From DASCNA01 sp036011305 (GTDB lineage Bacteria; Verrucomicrobiota; Lentisphaeria; Victivallales; GWF2-38-69), in NCBI GenBank assembly GCA_036011305.1, contig DASCNA010000267.1:1-64000 (forward strand): a DNA stretch of 64,000 nucleotides. The letters are read 5' to 3'. The notes beneath the pieces are model-generated. The model worked only from the letters and a program-made list of their open reading frames with translations. It made no database searches and had not been told where the DNA came from. Of this stretch, positions 8,782-17,998 are shown in pieces (the stretch's first letter is position 1; each line of letters begins with the position of its first letter). Made by a program: the position numbers and the translations under genes.

Positions 8782-9384
8782 TTATAGTGCAGTTCTTCCA
8801 TTGATTGCAGCTGTTAAAGTTGCAGAATTTGCAAATGATATATCAGCTCCTGCAGGAATTCCTTTTGCCAATGTAGATACCTTAATATTTAATTCATTTA
8901 ATAAATTAGCCAGGTAAATTGTAGTGGCCTGTCCTTCAATATCTTGGCTGAGTGCAATTATTACCTCTTTTAAATTTGGATTATTTTTTATCTTCTGAAT
9001 TAATGGTTTAATTGTCAGATTTTCAGAACCAATATTGTCAAGAGGTGATAATTTACCTTCAAGAACGTGATATTTGCCTTTATAATTAGTTTTTTCAATA
9101 TGCGGTATTTGAATGAAATCTTCTACAATACAAATAAAACTATCATCTCTTGACTGTGAGGTGCAGATAGTACATATTTGTTCTTCTGAAATATTACCGC
9201 ATAGCTTACATTTTTTAATATTTTCCGGGATACCGGATATAGCTTTTCCTAAAACTTTAATTTTCTCAGGTGGCCATTTTAGAATTGAAAAAATCATTCT
9301 TTCAGCCCCTCTTTGACCAATGCCCGGTAGTTCTTTCAATAAACTTATTATATTTTCAAGCTCTGAAGGTAAATTATTTTTCAT
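8782..9384 (-). CDS. recR: Recombination protein RecR
   Basis: This 200-aa protein acts with RecF and RecO to load RecA at gaps. It shows the helix-hairpin-helix LPGIGQRGAERM near residue 20, a C4 zinc finger beginning CKLCGNIS and ending CTIC, a Toprim domain from CIVEDFIQIPHIEKT, and the C-terminal GIPAGADISFANS motif. Length matches the family. It is the last gene of a dnaX-ybaB-recR operon, an arrangement conserved in many bacteria. Confidence 0.95.
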   Translation of the reverse strand: MKNNLPSELENIISLLKELPGIGQRGAERMIFSILKWPPEKIKVLGKAISGIPENIKKCKLCGNISEEQICTICTSQSRDDSFICIVEDFIQIPHIEKTNYKGKYHVLEGKLSPLDNIGSENLTIKPLIQKIKNNPNLKEVIIALSQDIEGQATTIYLANLLNELNIKVSTLAKGIPAGADISFANSATLTAAINGRTAL

Positions 9385-9455
9385 GGGAACTATTTTATTT
9401 TAGAAATATGATCTTAGAATTCTGATTGAAATATTTAAACTAATAATCAGAGTTG

Positions 9456-9779
9456 TTATTCAAAAAGACCAGGTATATTTAATCCACCTGTTACCGCTGC
9501 CATTTTGCTTTGTGAGACTTTTTGTGCTTCATCAATTGCATTGTTAACTGCTATTAAGACCATGTCTTCTAGGTTTTCTGTTTCACCTTGTTGAACACAT
9601 TCGGGAGCTATTTTTATTGATTTTATTTTCATTGTTCCTGTAGCAGTAACCTGAATAGAAGATCCGCAAACGCCTTGTACTTCTATTGTTTCAAGTTCTT
9701 CTTTAATATTGGCCATTTCTTTTTTCATTTCCATGGCTTTTTTTATCATACCGCTCATATCACCAATTTTACCAAACAT
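9456..9779 (-). CDS. ybaB: YbaB/EbfC nucleoid-associated protein
   Basis: This 107-aa dimeric DNA-binding protein has the expected N-terminal helix MFGKIGDMSGMIKKAMEMKK, the central beta segment with VTATGTMKIKSIKIAPE and the C-terminal helix ending MAAVTGGLNIPGLF. A GAAAGGAAAATATA sequence precedes the ATG. It sits between dnaX and recR, the usual operon position. Confidence 0.94.
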   Translation of the reverse strand: MFGKIGDMSGMIKKAMEMKKEMANIKEELETIEVQGVCGSSIQVTATGTMKIKSIKIAPECVQQGETENLEDMVLIAVNNAIDEAQKVSQSKMAAVTGGLNIPGLFE

Positions 9780-9813
9780 TATATTTTCCTTTCAGTAATT
9801 TACTATTTAGATA

Positions 9814-11628
9814 TTATCCTCTGAAATCTACTATCCTGCCGTTAAAAACTTCCACAGTCTTATTTACGAATGGATTATTATTTATTTTTTCTTTTACTTC
9901 ATCTATATCTCTTCGTTTATCTGTAACCTTTGATACTGTTGTTAATCCCTTAACTGTTTTTATTTCCAATTTAAAATTATTTATTCCTGTTATTCTATAT
10001 AAACATTTTTCTAATATATTTTTTTCCTGTCTTACTCTTTCTGCATGGACGCTGTTGAATTCTTCATCATATCTGACCGATAATATATTATTATCAATAG
10101 ATTCAGGTTTTGCTTCCTGTAACCAAAATTTTAGTTGAGGTCTGTTTATGTGTTTTGAGTCCATTTCGATGATCAATTTATGCCAGAGTTTTTCTGGAGT
10201 GAATTCGTTCAAGTTGTTACTTTTCTTATAAGTATCAATATTTGAAGTTTCTTTAACCTTTGCTTCTTTAGTGCAGGATGATGACGATTCAGTTGTATTT
10301 GTTTTTTCAGGAGTTGTTTTTTTAAGTTGATAATGAACTTCTGATTTTTCTGTGATAGAATTTCGTTCTTCTATATTATTTTCTGAACTGCTCTTAACTT
10401 TTTTAATTTTTTCTGCAGTTGGTGACACTTTATAAGTTTGTAGTTCTTTAGAAGAGTATGATGTGTTATTTAAATCTTTTTTTTTAAGTTCATTAAGTCT
10501 AATAATGATATCCTCAATTCTTGATGAGCTGGAAAACTGCATTGCTTTAAACAAAGAAGTTTCTAAAAAAACCTGTTTATTTAATGAATCATGAAGAATT
10601 TTTCCAACAGAAGAAAGTGATTCTAAAAGTCTTTGAATTTTAGCTATATTAGTTTTAGCTCCAATACTTTTATATTTTTGTATAATATCATTTCCTACTT
10701 CAAGAATAGATATTGGATCTGAAATAAGTAATGTTATTTCAATACCTCTTAAATATTCTAATATATCATTAAATAAATCTTCAAGGTTTTTACCCTGCTG
10801 AGCGAGCAAATGTAAATTAGTAATTAGTCCAGAATAATTATTAGTTATTATAGATAAAATTATGTTATCCAGATTTTCAGGAGCTGTTAGTCCAAAAGTT
10901 TTTAAAACCTGGTCTTCATTTATTTCTTTAGTTTCATCTGAAGAATGGAAAGCAATAATTTGATCTAGCAGAGATAAAGCATCTCTCATTCCACCATCGG
11001 CTGCTTTTGCAATAGCATTAACGGCATTACTGCTTATTACTACATTTTCAGCAACAGCAATTTCAGCAATTCTTTTTGAGATAAGATTTTGAGGAATCCG
11101 CTGAAGATCAAAACGTTGGCAACGGGATAATACTGTCGGCAATATTTTATGGGCTTCAGTGGTTGCAAATAAAAACTTTATGTGAGGAGGAGGTTCCTCA
11201 AGCGTTTTTAAAAGTGCATTCCATGCTGAATTAGAGAGCATATGAACTTCATCTATAATATAAATTTTATATTTGGAATTGACCGGTGTATATAGAACTT
11301 CTTCTCTTAAATTACGAATATCATTGACACTATTGTTACTGGCACCATCAATTTCAATTATATCAATATTGTTCCCAGAAGAAATACTATGACATGAATC
11401 ACATTTATTACATGGATTTTTTATCGGAGCTTGTTTACAGTTTAATGCCTTTGCAAATATTCTGGCAATTGTTGTTTTTCCAATACCTCTTGGACCTACA
11501 AATAAATAGGCATGTGCTGTTTTGCCGCTGATTAAGGCATTTTGCAAGGTTTGTGTAATATGTTCCTGACCAATCATGTCAGAAAAAGAGTTTGGTCTAT
11601 ATTTCCTGGCAAGAACCTGATATTCCAT
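9814..11628 (-). CDS. dnaX: DNA polymerase III subunit gamma/tau
   Basis: Clamp-loader ATPase, 604 aa. It carries Walker A GPRGIGKTT (about 44-52), the C4 zinc module CKQAPIKNPCNKCDSC, Walker B YIIDEVHML, the sensor FLFATTEAHKILPT and arginine finger SRCQRF. A Ser/Lys/Glu-rich linker of about 100 residues (after about 380) leads to a C-terminal tau-like segment around EFTPEKLWHKLI. It opens the dnaX-ybaB-recR operon, with AAGGA 8 bases before the ATG. The SRP RNA gene ends 35 bases upstream on the same strand. I did not see an obvious slippery A6G-type frameshift signal. Confidence 0.95.
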   Translation of the reverse strand: MEYQVLARKYRPNSFSDMIGQEHITQTLQNALISGKTAHAYLFVGPRGIGKTTIARIFAKALNCKQAPIKNPCNKCDSCHSISSGNNIDIIEIDGASNNSVNDIRNLREEVLYTPVNSKYKIYIIDEVHMLSNSAWNALLKTLEEPPPHIKFLFATTEAHKILPTVLSRCQRFDLQRIPQNLISKRIAEIAVAENVVISSNAVNAIAKAADGGMRDALSLLDQIIAFHSSDETKEINEDQVLKTFGLTAPENLDNIILSIITNNYSGLITNLHLLAQQGKNLEDLFNDILEYLRGIEITLLISDPISILEVGNDIIQKYKSIGAKTNIAKIQRLLESLSSVGKILHDSLNKQVFLETSLFKAMQFSSSSRIEDIIIRLNELKKKDLNNTSYSSKELQTYKVSPTAEKIKKVKSSSENNIEERNSITEKSEVHYQLKKTTPEKTNTTESSSSCTKEAKVKETSNIDTYKKSNNLNEFTPEKLWHKLIIEMDSKHINRPQLKFWLQEAKPESIDNNILSVRYDEEFNSVHAERVRQEKNILEKCLYRITGINNFKLEIKTVKGLTTVSKVTDKRRDIDEVKEKINNNPFVNKTVEVFNGRIVDFRG

Positions 11629-11663
11629 AAATTATATCCTTATATAAGAATAAATCTTAAAAA

Positions 11664-11780
11664 CATCGCCGAAGATCAGATTCACCTACAGCGCTTGGCT
11701 TCTTCGTTTAGAGCTGCTTGATTCCTCATCTGACTCGGTTCACGAGATTCCAACGCATAGGGTCCGATACAACGGCGATG
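11664..11780 (-). ncRNA. ffs: Signal recognition particle RNA, small bacterial 4.5S type
   Basis: About 117 nt. The ends form an 8-bp helix (CATCGCCG with CGGCGATG). The apical domain IV is clear: GTCAGATGAGGAATCAAGCAGC, positions about 11711-11732, aligned to the classical GTCAGGTCCGGAAGGAAGCAGC. It keeps the GGAA tetraloop and the AAGCAGC asymmetric-loop strand, while the three-pair apical stem UCC/GGA is replaced by UGA/UCA, a compensated change. The conserved G just 5' of that stem is A here. A TTTTT tract follows the 3' end. It encodes the RNA partner of Ffh for co-translational membrane targeting. It lies directly upstream of dnaX, as in several other bacteria. Confidence 0.88.
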
Positions 11781-11786
11781 AAAATT

Positions 11787-11815
11787 ATAATAATTTTCTA
11801 TAAAATAACAATCAA
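11787..11815 (-). promoter_or_regulatory. Promoter of the SRP RNA gene
   Basis: On the minus strand TTGATT (11810-11815) is separated by 17 bases from TATTAT (11787-11792). The start of the terminal SRP RNA helix lies 6-7 bases further on, exactly where transcription should begin. The spacing and fit to the RNA end make this the best-supported promoter in the window. It may also read on into dnaX. Confidence 0.55.
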
Positions 11816-11840
11816 AGTTAAAAATACAACAAAGTATTAA

Positions 11841-12728
11841 TTATTTTTTACCCGTCTTGGCTGTTTTATTGCGATTAGACAGATATTCAATAAATAAAGA
11901 TAATTCATATCTTAAATTAGCTCTAGGAATAACTCTGTCAATTAATCCCTTATTCAATAGAAATTCAGACGTTTGAAACCCATCAGGTAAAGTAGCCTGT
12001 GTTGTATCTTTTATTACCCTAGGACCAGCAAAGCCTATTAGTGCCTGAGGTTCAGCCAGAATAACATCTCCTAGAGAAGCAAAACTTGCAGTTACTCCTG
12101 CTGTTGTAGGATGTGTCATGATGACAATATAAGGTAGCTTAGCATTTGCATGTCTCTGCAATGCACCGCTGGTCTTTGCCATCTGCATTAAACTGAACAT
12201 TCCTTCATACATTCTTGCACCACCACTGGCTGTAACAATGACTAAAGGGATTTTTTCCTTAGTTGCTAGTTCAGTTAGTCTGGCAATTTTCTCACCGACG
12301 ACAGATCCCATACTTGCACCTAAAAATCTGAAATCCATCACACCAATAGCAAAATTTATCTCATTAATTTTTGCCGTACCGCAAAGTACAGCATCATTCA
12401 TTTGAGTTTTTATTTTATTTTTTTCCAGTTTTTCAATATAGGAAGAAGCACCCTCAAATTTTAAAATATCAATTGAGCAGAGATTACTGTCTATTTCAGT
12501 GAAACTGTCTTTGTCACAGAGCAATTCTACTCTCTCCTGAGCTGATATTTGTCTATGAAATGAGCAATGTGGACAGACGTTATAATTTTTCTTCCACTCT
12601 TCTTTATGCACACTCTCGCCACACCCTTTGCATTTTTCAAAAGTTCCCGGTGGTATTTTCGTTTTCTTTTGAATATGAGAAGGTGATGTAGGTATAGTTG
12701 AGTATTTTGGTTTTCCAAATAAGGCCAT
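11841..12728 (-). CDS. accD: Acetyl-CoA carboxylase carboxyltransferase subunit beta
   Basis: This 295-aa subunit transfers the carboxyl group from biotin to acetyl-CoA, making malonyl-CoA. The N-terminal C4 zinc ribbon is CKGCGESV...YNVCPHC, followed by the crotonase-like core with VIVTASGGARMYEGM, SFASLGDVILAEP and ALIGFAGPRVI. Length is typical. It is the last gene of the ribosomal series, starting 6 bases after comF. accA is not in the window. No strong terminator is visible behind it, only an A-T palindrome at 11780-11798 that overlaps the SRP promoter. Confidence 0.95.
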   Translation of the reverse strand: MALFGKPKYSTIPTSPSHIQKKTKIPPGTFEKCKGCGESVHKEEWKKNYNVCPHCSFHRQISAQERVELLCDKDSFTEIDSNLCSIDILKFEGASSYIEKLEKNKIKTQMNDAVLCGTAKINEINFAIGVMDFRFLGASMGSVVGEKIARLTELATKEKIPLVIVTASGGARMYEGMFSLMQMAKTSGALQRHANAKLPYIVIMTHPTTAGVTASFASLGDVILAEPQALIGFAGPRVIKDTTQATLPDGFQTSEFLLNKGLIDRVIPRANLRYELSLFIEYLSNRNKTAKTGKK

Positions 12729-12734
12729 ATTAAC

Positions 12735-13430
12735 TTATCTCCTTGCTATTACTAATATACTAACCTGTTTTGCACCTGCACTTAATAATTGATTCGCCGC
12801 AGAGCGCAATGTTGAACCAGTTGTCATAACATCATCTACTAATAATATATCTTTGTTTTTTATAATGGCTCGTTTTGAAGATGAAAAAACATTAATTATA
12901 TTTTTTCTTCTCATCTTGCTCGATAATCTTGTTTGAGAAATTGTATATTTTTCTCTAATAAGCCATTCTTTACATGGTATCTTAATAGTTTTTGAAATTG
13001 ACTGTGATATTAAATAAGACTGGTTGAATCCTCTTATTAATTTTTTAAGTTTATGTAACGGAATAGGTACTATGTAATCAAATTTAAGTTTATTCTGAAT
13101 TACTAAATCTGAAGCGAGTCTGCTTATATACGGTACAAAATCTATTCTATTATTATATTTCAATTTTTGAATAATTTCATTAGCATATCCTTTAAGTTCA
13201 ATTACAGATAATGCATTATTCCACGGAAATGGTTCTTCTTTTAAGCACTTAGAACATATATTTAAAATTAAATCTAAATTACTGCCACATGAACTGCACC
13301 GTTTGTCACCAATAAATGAAAAATCGTTAAGGCAATCAGCACAGAAATAATTATTTTCAGTAGTTTGGTTTAGACATAAAGGGCAAATTGTTGGAACAAA
13401 CTGCCCTATTATCTGTTTTACTATTTTCAA
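12735..13430 (-). CDS. comF: ComF family phosphoribosyltransferase-like protein
   Basis: This 231-aa protein has paired zinc-binding cysteines at the N-terminus (CPLCLNQ...CADC, CSSCGSN...CSKC) and a phosphoribosyltransferase domain with the PRPP loop DILLVDDVMTTGSTL near the C-terminus. The family is linked to DNA uptake and competence, though many members have no demonstrated role. The start is a TTG: it has AAGGA 5 bases upstream and overlaps the secY stop as TTGA. The overlap implies translational coupling with secY, an unusual partner. Confidence 0.88.
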   Translation of the reverse strand: MKIVKQIIGQFVPTICPLCLNQTTENNYFCADCLNDFSFIGDKRCSSCGSNLDLILNICSKCLKEEPFPWNNALSVIELKGYANEIIQKLKYNNRIDFVPYISRLASDLVIQNKLKFDYIVPIPLHKLKKLIRGFNQSYLISQSISKTIKIPCKEWLIREKYTISQTRLSSKMRRKNIINVFSSSKRAIIKNKDILLVDDVMTTGSTLRSAANQLLSAGAKQVSILVIARR

Positions 13431-14794
13431 TAGTTCCTTCTTCTTCCAGTAAGCCTCCCACGTTTAAGGAAACCGTCATAGTTTCTCATAACCAGATGTG
13501 ATTCTAACTGACTCAACGTATCAAGCATAACTCCTACCATAATCAAAAGACTTGTGCCCCCGAAAAAACTTCCAACAAGATAAGGGATATTGAATTGCTT
13601 TGTAAGTATCATTGGAAAAACAGCTAGTGCTGTCAGGAAAATAGCGCCGGCCAATGTTATTTTAGTCATTGTGCCGTCAAGATATGATGCTGTAGGCTGC
13701 CCGGGTCGAATTCCTGGAACAAAAGCTCCGTCTTTTTTTAAGTTATCTGCAATCTGCATCGGATTAAATTGATTTGCCACCCAGAAATATGAAAAAGCTA
13801 AAATCAGCAGTGCATACACAAGCATGTAGTAAAAACCACCATATGTAAAGTATGCCGCCAGCCATCTCAATGAAGATACCCAACCAAATACCATGTTTGG
13901 GACAATTAGTATTGCACCTGCTAAAATGATAGGCATCACACCTGCAAAGTTAACTTTTAAAGGAATATATGTATTCCCTCCCATCATTTTCTTGCCCATC
14001 ATTTTTTTAGCATATTGAATAGGCACTTTTCTTTGCCCCTGAGTCAGGACTACAGTTGCAGCGGTAACGAAAACAAACAGTAGTATTAATAAAAATATAT
14101 GAACCGGTTTTATTGAATGTCCATCTACTCCGCCTGATTTAAGCATTTCGATTAAACTGTAAACAGCATTAGGCAGTCTTGAAAGTATACCTATTGTAAT
14201 AATAAGAGATGCACCATTTCCTATTCCGTTATCAGTAATTCTTTCGCCGAGCCACATAAGAAACATTGTACCGCATGTAAGAATTACGATTGTCATAAGA
14301 ATAAATTCGGGGCCTGGATTAAGAATTAATGGGTGCGCAGGAGCTGGTAAACCAATTCTTTGAGGGTTTGCCATAGCATAAGCAGCCATTGCTCCTTGAA
14401 CAACACAGATTATTAAAGTCAGATATCTTGTATATTGATTAAATTTTTGTCTTCCACTTTCACCGCCTTCTCTCATCATTTTTTCAAATTGAGGAATAAC
14501 AGGCTGTAGCATCTGCATAATAATAGAAGCTGAAATATAGGGCATAATTCCTAGTGTAGCTATCGCAAATTTCTGTAATGCACCTCCGGTAAACATATCA
14601 AACATTCCAAAAAACATTCCTGCGCCGGAAGTGGACTGGTTGAATTGATTAAAATAGAGATTCAGTGCATGAGTATCGACTCCTGGGCAAGGTATGCTTG
14701 CCAGTACTCGGCAGAGCGCTATGACAGCTAATGTAAAAATTATTTTCTTTCTAACTTCTTTTACCTTAAATGCGTTATAAAAAACTGAAAACAT
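13427..14794 (-). CDS. secY: Preprotein translocase subunit SecY
   Basis: This 455-aa protein forms the channel of the Sec translocon. Ten predicted membrane helices are present, with the plug region, the family segment GIRPGQPTASYLDG and the C-terminal GFLKRGRLTGRRRNY. In most bacteria secY is followed by map, infA or rpmJ and rpsM; here comF and accD follow instead. It follows rplO after a 104-base AT-rich gap, the largest in the ribosomal cluster, so an internal promoter is possible. Confidence 0.96.
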   Translation of the reverse strand: MFSVFYNAFKVKEVRKKIIFTLAVIALCRVLASIPCPGVDTHALNLYFNQFNQSTSGAGMFFGMFDMFTGGALQKFAIATLGIMPYISASIIMQMLQPVIPQFEKMMREGGESGRQKFNQYTRYLTLIICVVQGAMAAYAMANPQRIGLPAPAHPLILNPGPEFILMTIVILTCGTMFLMWLGERITDNGIGNGASLIITIGILSRLPNAVYSLIEMLKSGGVDGHSIKPVHIFLLILLFVFVTAATVVLTQGQRKVPIQYAKKMMGKKMMGGNTYIPLKVNFAGVMPIILAGAILIVPNMVFGWVSSLRWLAAYFTYGGFYYMLVYALLILAFSYFWVANQFNPMQIADNLKKDGAFVPGIRPGQPTASYLDGTMTKITLAGAIFLTALAVFPMILTKQFNIPYLVGSFFGGTSLLIMVGVMLDTLSQLESHLVMRNYDGFLKRGRLTGRRRNY

Positions 14795-14898
14795 ATCTTT
14801 CCTTAATACATATTTATAATTATTTAAAAACTAAGCTAAATCCAATAAATTTAATATTATCGAATTTAGCTATAATTTATATACTATAAAAACATTTT

Positions 14899-15345
14899 TT
14901 ATTCATTAATTTCACATTTTCCGCCAACAGCTTCGATTTTTTCCTTAGCTGTTGCTGAAAACATATCAGCTTTTATAGTTAAAGGTTTTGTTATGTTTCC
15001 TGAACCAAGGATTTTTAATCCAAATTTAATTTTTGGAACAAGTTTCTTTTCAAGTAAAACCTGTGCATCAATTGAATCATTTGCATTAAAAGCTTTTTCC
15101 AGTTCAGCTAAGTTAATAACTGTATAATCTTTATGATTTCTGCTTTTAAAACCTCTTTTAGGCAATCTTCTGAATAAAGGAATCTGACCTCCTTCAAAGT
15201 GCAGACGTCTGCTTGAACCGGATCTTGAACTTTGTCCTTTTTCTCCTCTTCCAGCAGTTCTGCCCCAGTTAGAACCATCACCTCTGCCAACACGTTTGCG
15301 TCTATGCTTTGCACCGGCAGTATTTTTTAATGTATGTAATTTCAT
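14899..15345 (-). CDS. rplO: 50S ribosomal protein L15
   Basis: 148 aa, typical length. It has the basic N-terminus MKLHTLKNTAGAKHRRKRVG, the Gly/Arg-rich RTAGRGEKGQSSRSG loop and the LFRRLPKRGF motif that inserts into 23S rRNA. It follows rpsE directly. rpmD (L30), which usually lies between them, is absent. Confidence 0.97.
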   Translation of the reverse strand: MKLHTLKNTAGAKHRRKRVGRGDGSNWGRTAGRGEKGQSSRSGSSRRLHFEGGQIPLFRRLPKRGFKSRNHKDYTVINLAELEKAFNANDSIDAQVLLEKKLVPKIKFGLKILGSGNITKPLTIKADMFSATAKEKIEAVGGKCEINE

Positions 15346-15361
15346 TTTAGTGATTCCTTAA

Positions 15362-15868
15362 TTAGCCGATTTTTTGAATGCCGCGTTTGGCTAGAATTTC
15401 ATCTTTGGATCTCAAAGCCTGAATTGCAGCAACAGTGGCTTTCACAACATTAACCGGATTATTTGAACCAAGTGATTTACCTAAAACATCTTTAACTCCA
15501 GCTAAATCAAGAACGGCTCTCATTCCTCCACCAGCTATCAGCCCTGTTCCGGGAGCAGCAGGTTTCATTATAACTTTACCACCACCGAAAGTAGCTTCTA
15601 CAGTGTGTGTAATTGTGTATTTATTCATAGGAACTTTGATTAGGTTTTTTCTTGCAATTTCGCTTCCTTTACGGATTGCGTCTGCAACTTCATTAGCTTT
15701 TCCTAAGCCAATACCGAATGTCCCTTTTCTGTTACCAACAACAACTAATGCGCTAAAGCTAAAGTTACGACCACCTTTTACAACTTTACTACATCTGTTT
15801 ATGCTGACAACTCTGTCTTCAAATTCTTTTACTTTATCATCATCATGATGTCTATGAGCAGCTGACAT
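15362..15868 (-). CDS. rpsE: 30S ribosomal protein S5
   Basis: 168 aa. The N-terminal double-stranded RNA-binding domain includes FEDRVVSINRCSKVVKGG and FSALVVVGN. The C-terminal domain includes GGGKVIMKPAAPGTGLIAGG and ALRSKDEIL. An unusual His/Asp-rich start (SAAHRHHDDD) precedes the conserved domain. It lies between rplR and rplO. Confidence 0.97.
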   Translation of the reverse strand: MSAAHRHHDDDKVKEFEDRVVSINRCSKVVKGGRNFSFSALVVVGNRKGTFGIGLGKANEVADAIRKGSEIARKNLIKVPMNKYTITHTVEATFGGGKVIMKPAAPGTGLIAGGGMRAVLDLAGVKDVLGKSLGSNNPVNVVKATVAAIQALRSKDEILAKRGIQKIG

Positions 15869-15881
15869 AATCTAACCTCAA

Positions 15882-16244
15882 TTAAATGTTTAAACCGTTT
15901 TTACGTGCTGACTCAGCTAATGCTTTAACTTTACCTATATAAGTAAAGCCACCTCTATCAAATACTGCGCTAGTTATGCCTGCATTTTTAGCTTTCTCTG
16001 CAGCTAACTTGCCAAGTAGTTCAGCGCCTTTAACATCAGATTTGGCGCCGGCTTCTTTAAATTCATGAGAAAGTGAAGATGCTGATGCTACAGTTTTTCC
16101 TGAGTCATCATCAATTAACTGAACTGAAATATGTTTGTTCGAAACAAATACGGACATACGAGGACGTTCAGCTGTTCCCATGATTTTTTTGCGTAAACGC
16201 ATATGACGACGTCTACGAGCTTGTAATTTACTTAATTTTGCCAT
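15882..16244 (-). CDS. rplR: 50S ribosomal protein L18
   Basis: 120 aa, typical. It binds 5S rRNA and shows the basic RRRRHMRLRKKIMGT start, RPRMSVFVSNKHISVQLID and the C-terminal FDRGGFTYIGKVKALAE. It lies 37 bases after rplF. Confidence 0.97.
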   Translation of the reverse strand: MAKLSKLQARRRRHMRLRKKIMGTAERPRMSVFVSNKHISVQLIDDDSGKTVASASSLSHEFKEAGAKSDVKGAELLGKLAAEKAKNAGITSAVFDRGGFTYIGKVKALAESARKNGLNI

Positions 16245-16277
16245 TAATCATTCTCCAGTATTAATAATGCAATAACA

Positions 16278-16814
16278 TTATCCTACAGATTTACCTTCTT
16301 TCATTGCAATATATTCACCAGCATATCTAATACCTTTACCTTTATATGGTTCGGGTTTTCTATATCTTCTGATAGTTGCTGCTACTTCACCGACAACTTG
16401 TTTGTCAGCACCCTCAACGCAAATTTTAGTATTATCTGCAACAGTAATAATAATTCCTTCAGGAATATTGTAGATTACAGGATGTGAAAAGCCTAAAGTC
16501 AAATCTAGTTTTTTACCTTCAACTTTAGCTCTATATCCTACGCCTACTATTTCAAGATTTTTCTTGAATCCGTTAGTTACACCTTCAACCATCCCGGCTA
16601 ATAAACTTCTTGTTAAACCCTGCATTGCATTTGCTTTTCTTGTTTCATCTGCAGGTTTTACAGAAATAACTGAATCATTAACATTAATAACTACTAATGG
16701 TGGAATCTGTTTATTAAGCTTAGCTTTTGGTCCTTCAACAGACATAACATTATTATCAATATTAACCTTAACCCCTGAAGGTATTGTAATAGTTTTATTT
16801 CCAATACGTGACAT
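16278..16814 (-). CDS. rplF: 50S ribosomal protein L6
   Basis: 178 aa, with two related alpha/beta domains. It shows the start MSRIGNKTITIPSGV, the middle LEIVGVGYRAKVEGK, and the conserved C-terminal RKPEPYKGKGIRYAGE. It lies near the sarcin-ricin loop of the ribosome. Confidence 0.97.
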   Translation of the reverse strand: MSRIGNKTITIPSGVKVNIDNNVMSVEGPKAKLNKQIPPLVVINVNDSVISVKPADETRKANAMQGLTRSLLAGMVEGVTNGFKKNLEIVGVGYRAKVEGKKLDLTLGFSHPVIYNIPEGIIITVADNTKICVEGADKQVVGEVAATIRRYRKPEPYKGKGIRYAGEYIAMKEGKSVG

Positions 16815-16832
16815 AGTGGTTCCTCTCTTTAT

Positions 16833-17228
16833 CTACCAAACATAACAAAGAATTTCACCACCAACATTAGATTCAGCTGCTTTTGTTCCGCTGATAATGC
16901 CTTGTGGGGTTGAAAGTAATACAGTTCCTAAACCGTTTCTGACTTTAGGAATTTCTGAACTTCCACAATAAATTCTACATGAAGGTTTGCTTACTCTCTC
17001 AATACCTTCAATAACTGGTTTGCGTTTATAATATTTAATACCAATAATTAATTCTTTTTCTGCGCCTTCACCTTTTTCAGAAACGCTATTTACATAACCT
17101 TCTTCTTTAAGTGCATTGGCTACAGCTGTTTTCATTTTTGATGCAGGCATTGAAGCTTCTGATAATGAAGCCATTCCAGCATTGCGAATACGTGTTATCA
17201 TATCGCTAATAGGATCTTGCATACTCAT
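16833..17228 (-). CDS. rpsH: 30S ribosomal protein S8
   Basis: 131 aa. It shows DPISDMITRIRNAGMA at the N-terminus and GLGTVLLSTPQGIISG near the C-terminus, which ends GGEILCYVW. In model bacteria S8 is also the translational repressor of the spc operon. No regulatory target was recognised here. Confidence 0.97.
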   Translation of the reverse strand: MSMQDPISDMITRIRNAGMASLSEASMPASKMKTAVANALKEEGYVNSVSEKGEGAEKELIIGIKYYKRKPVIEGIERVSKPSCRIYCGSSEIPKVRNGLGTVLLSTPQGIISGTKAAESNVGGEILCYVW

Positions 17229-17244
17229 AATCTATAGGCTCCTT

Positions 17245-17430
17245 TTACCAACTAGCTTTTGTTACACCTGGGATTTTTCCCATTGATGCTAATTCTCTGA
17301 AACAAATTCTGCAAAGTTCGTATTTTCTGATATGTGCTCTTTTACGACCACATCTTTTACAACGTCTGTATTCGCGAACTTTAAATTTGTTTCCACGTTC
17401 ACATTTAGCAATTAAACTCTTTTTTGCCAT
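17245..17430 (-). CDS. rpsN: 30S ribosomal protein S14, zinc-binding type
   Basis: 61 aa, the short type-Z form. The zinc site is CKRCGRK...LCRICFREL (two CxxC pairs), followed by the standard C-terminus GKIPGVTKASW. It sits between rplE and rpsH as usual. A zinc-independent paralogue may exist elsewhere. Confidence 0.97.
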   Translation of the reverse strand: MAKKSLIAKCERGNKFKVREYRRCKRCGRKRAHIRKYELCRICFRELASMGKIPGVTKASW

Positions 17431-17444
17431 TATATTACTCCCGA

Positions 17445-17981
17445 TTATTTAACGAACGGCATTTCAAGCATGTCAAGAAGATCAAGTGCTTCGTCGTCAG
17501 TTTTAGCCGTTGTTACTATACAAATATTAATTCCCATATGATGTTTTAATTTATCCAAGTCTATTTCAGAGAATACACTTATATCATTAAGACCCATATT
17601 GTAATTACCACTTCCGTCAAAACCCTTTTTAGGAACACCTCTAAAGTCTCTTACCTGAGGAAGAACATTATGAACTAATCTGTCATAAAATTCATACATG
17701 CGGTCGTTACGAAGAGTAACCATTACACCGACAGGCATACCTTTACGAAGTTTAAAGTTAGCAATGTTCTTTCTTGATTTTGTAATAACAGCAGATTGTC
17801 CGGTTATCATCGTAATATTTTTCTTTGCTTCAGCAAAAGCATCACGCTCAGAATCACTACCAATACCAGTTGAAATTAATATTTTAGAAATTCGGGGAAC
17901 CATCATTCTATTTGTATAACCCCTTTTTTCAGTCAACTTGGGCATTATATTTTCTTTATATGTCTCATACATGTCAGGCAT
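17445..17981 (-). CDS. rplE: 50S ribosomal protein L5
   Basis: 178 aa. It contacts 5S rRNA and P-site tRNA. Conserved blocks are VPRISKILISTGIG, SRKNIANFKLRKGMPVG, LRNDRMYEFYDRL, and the FRGVPKKGFDGSGNYNMG loop. A GGAGAA sequence 7 bases before the first ATG supports the chosen start. Confidence 0.97.
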   Translation of the reverse strand: MPDMYETYKENIMPKLTEKRGYTNRMMVPRISKILISTGIGSDSERDAFAEAKKNITMITGQSAVITKSRKNIANFKLRKGMPVGVMVTLRNDRMYEFYDRLVHNVLPQVRDFRGVPKKGFDGSGNYNMGLNDISVFSEIDLDKLKHHMGINICIVTTAKTDDEALDLLDMLEMPFVK

Positions 17982-17998
17982 GTCAAGTTCTCCGTTTC

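Noticed and set aside
11780..11798. A-T palindrome as terminator of the ribosomal operon
   Set aside because: The 9-bp stem is only A-T apart from its end pair, lacks a T tract and overlaps the SRP RNA promoter -10 region.
15435..15848. 137-codon plus-strand frame opposite rpsE
   Set aside because: It is the antisense of a ribosomal protein gene and shows no start signal or family features.
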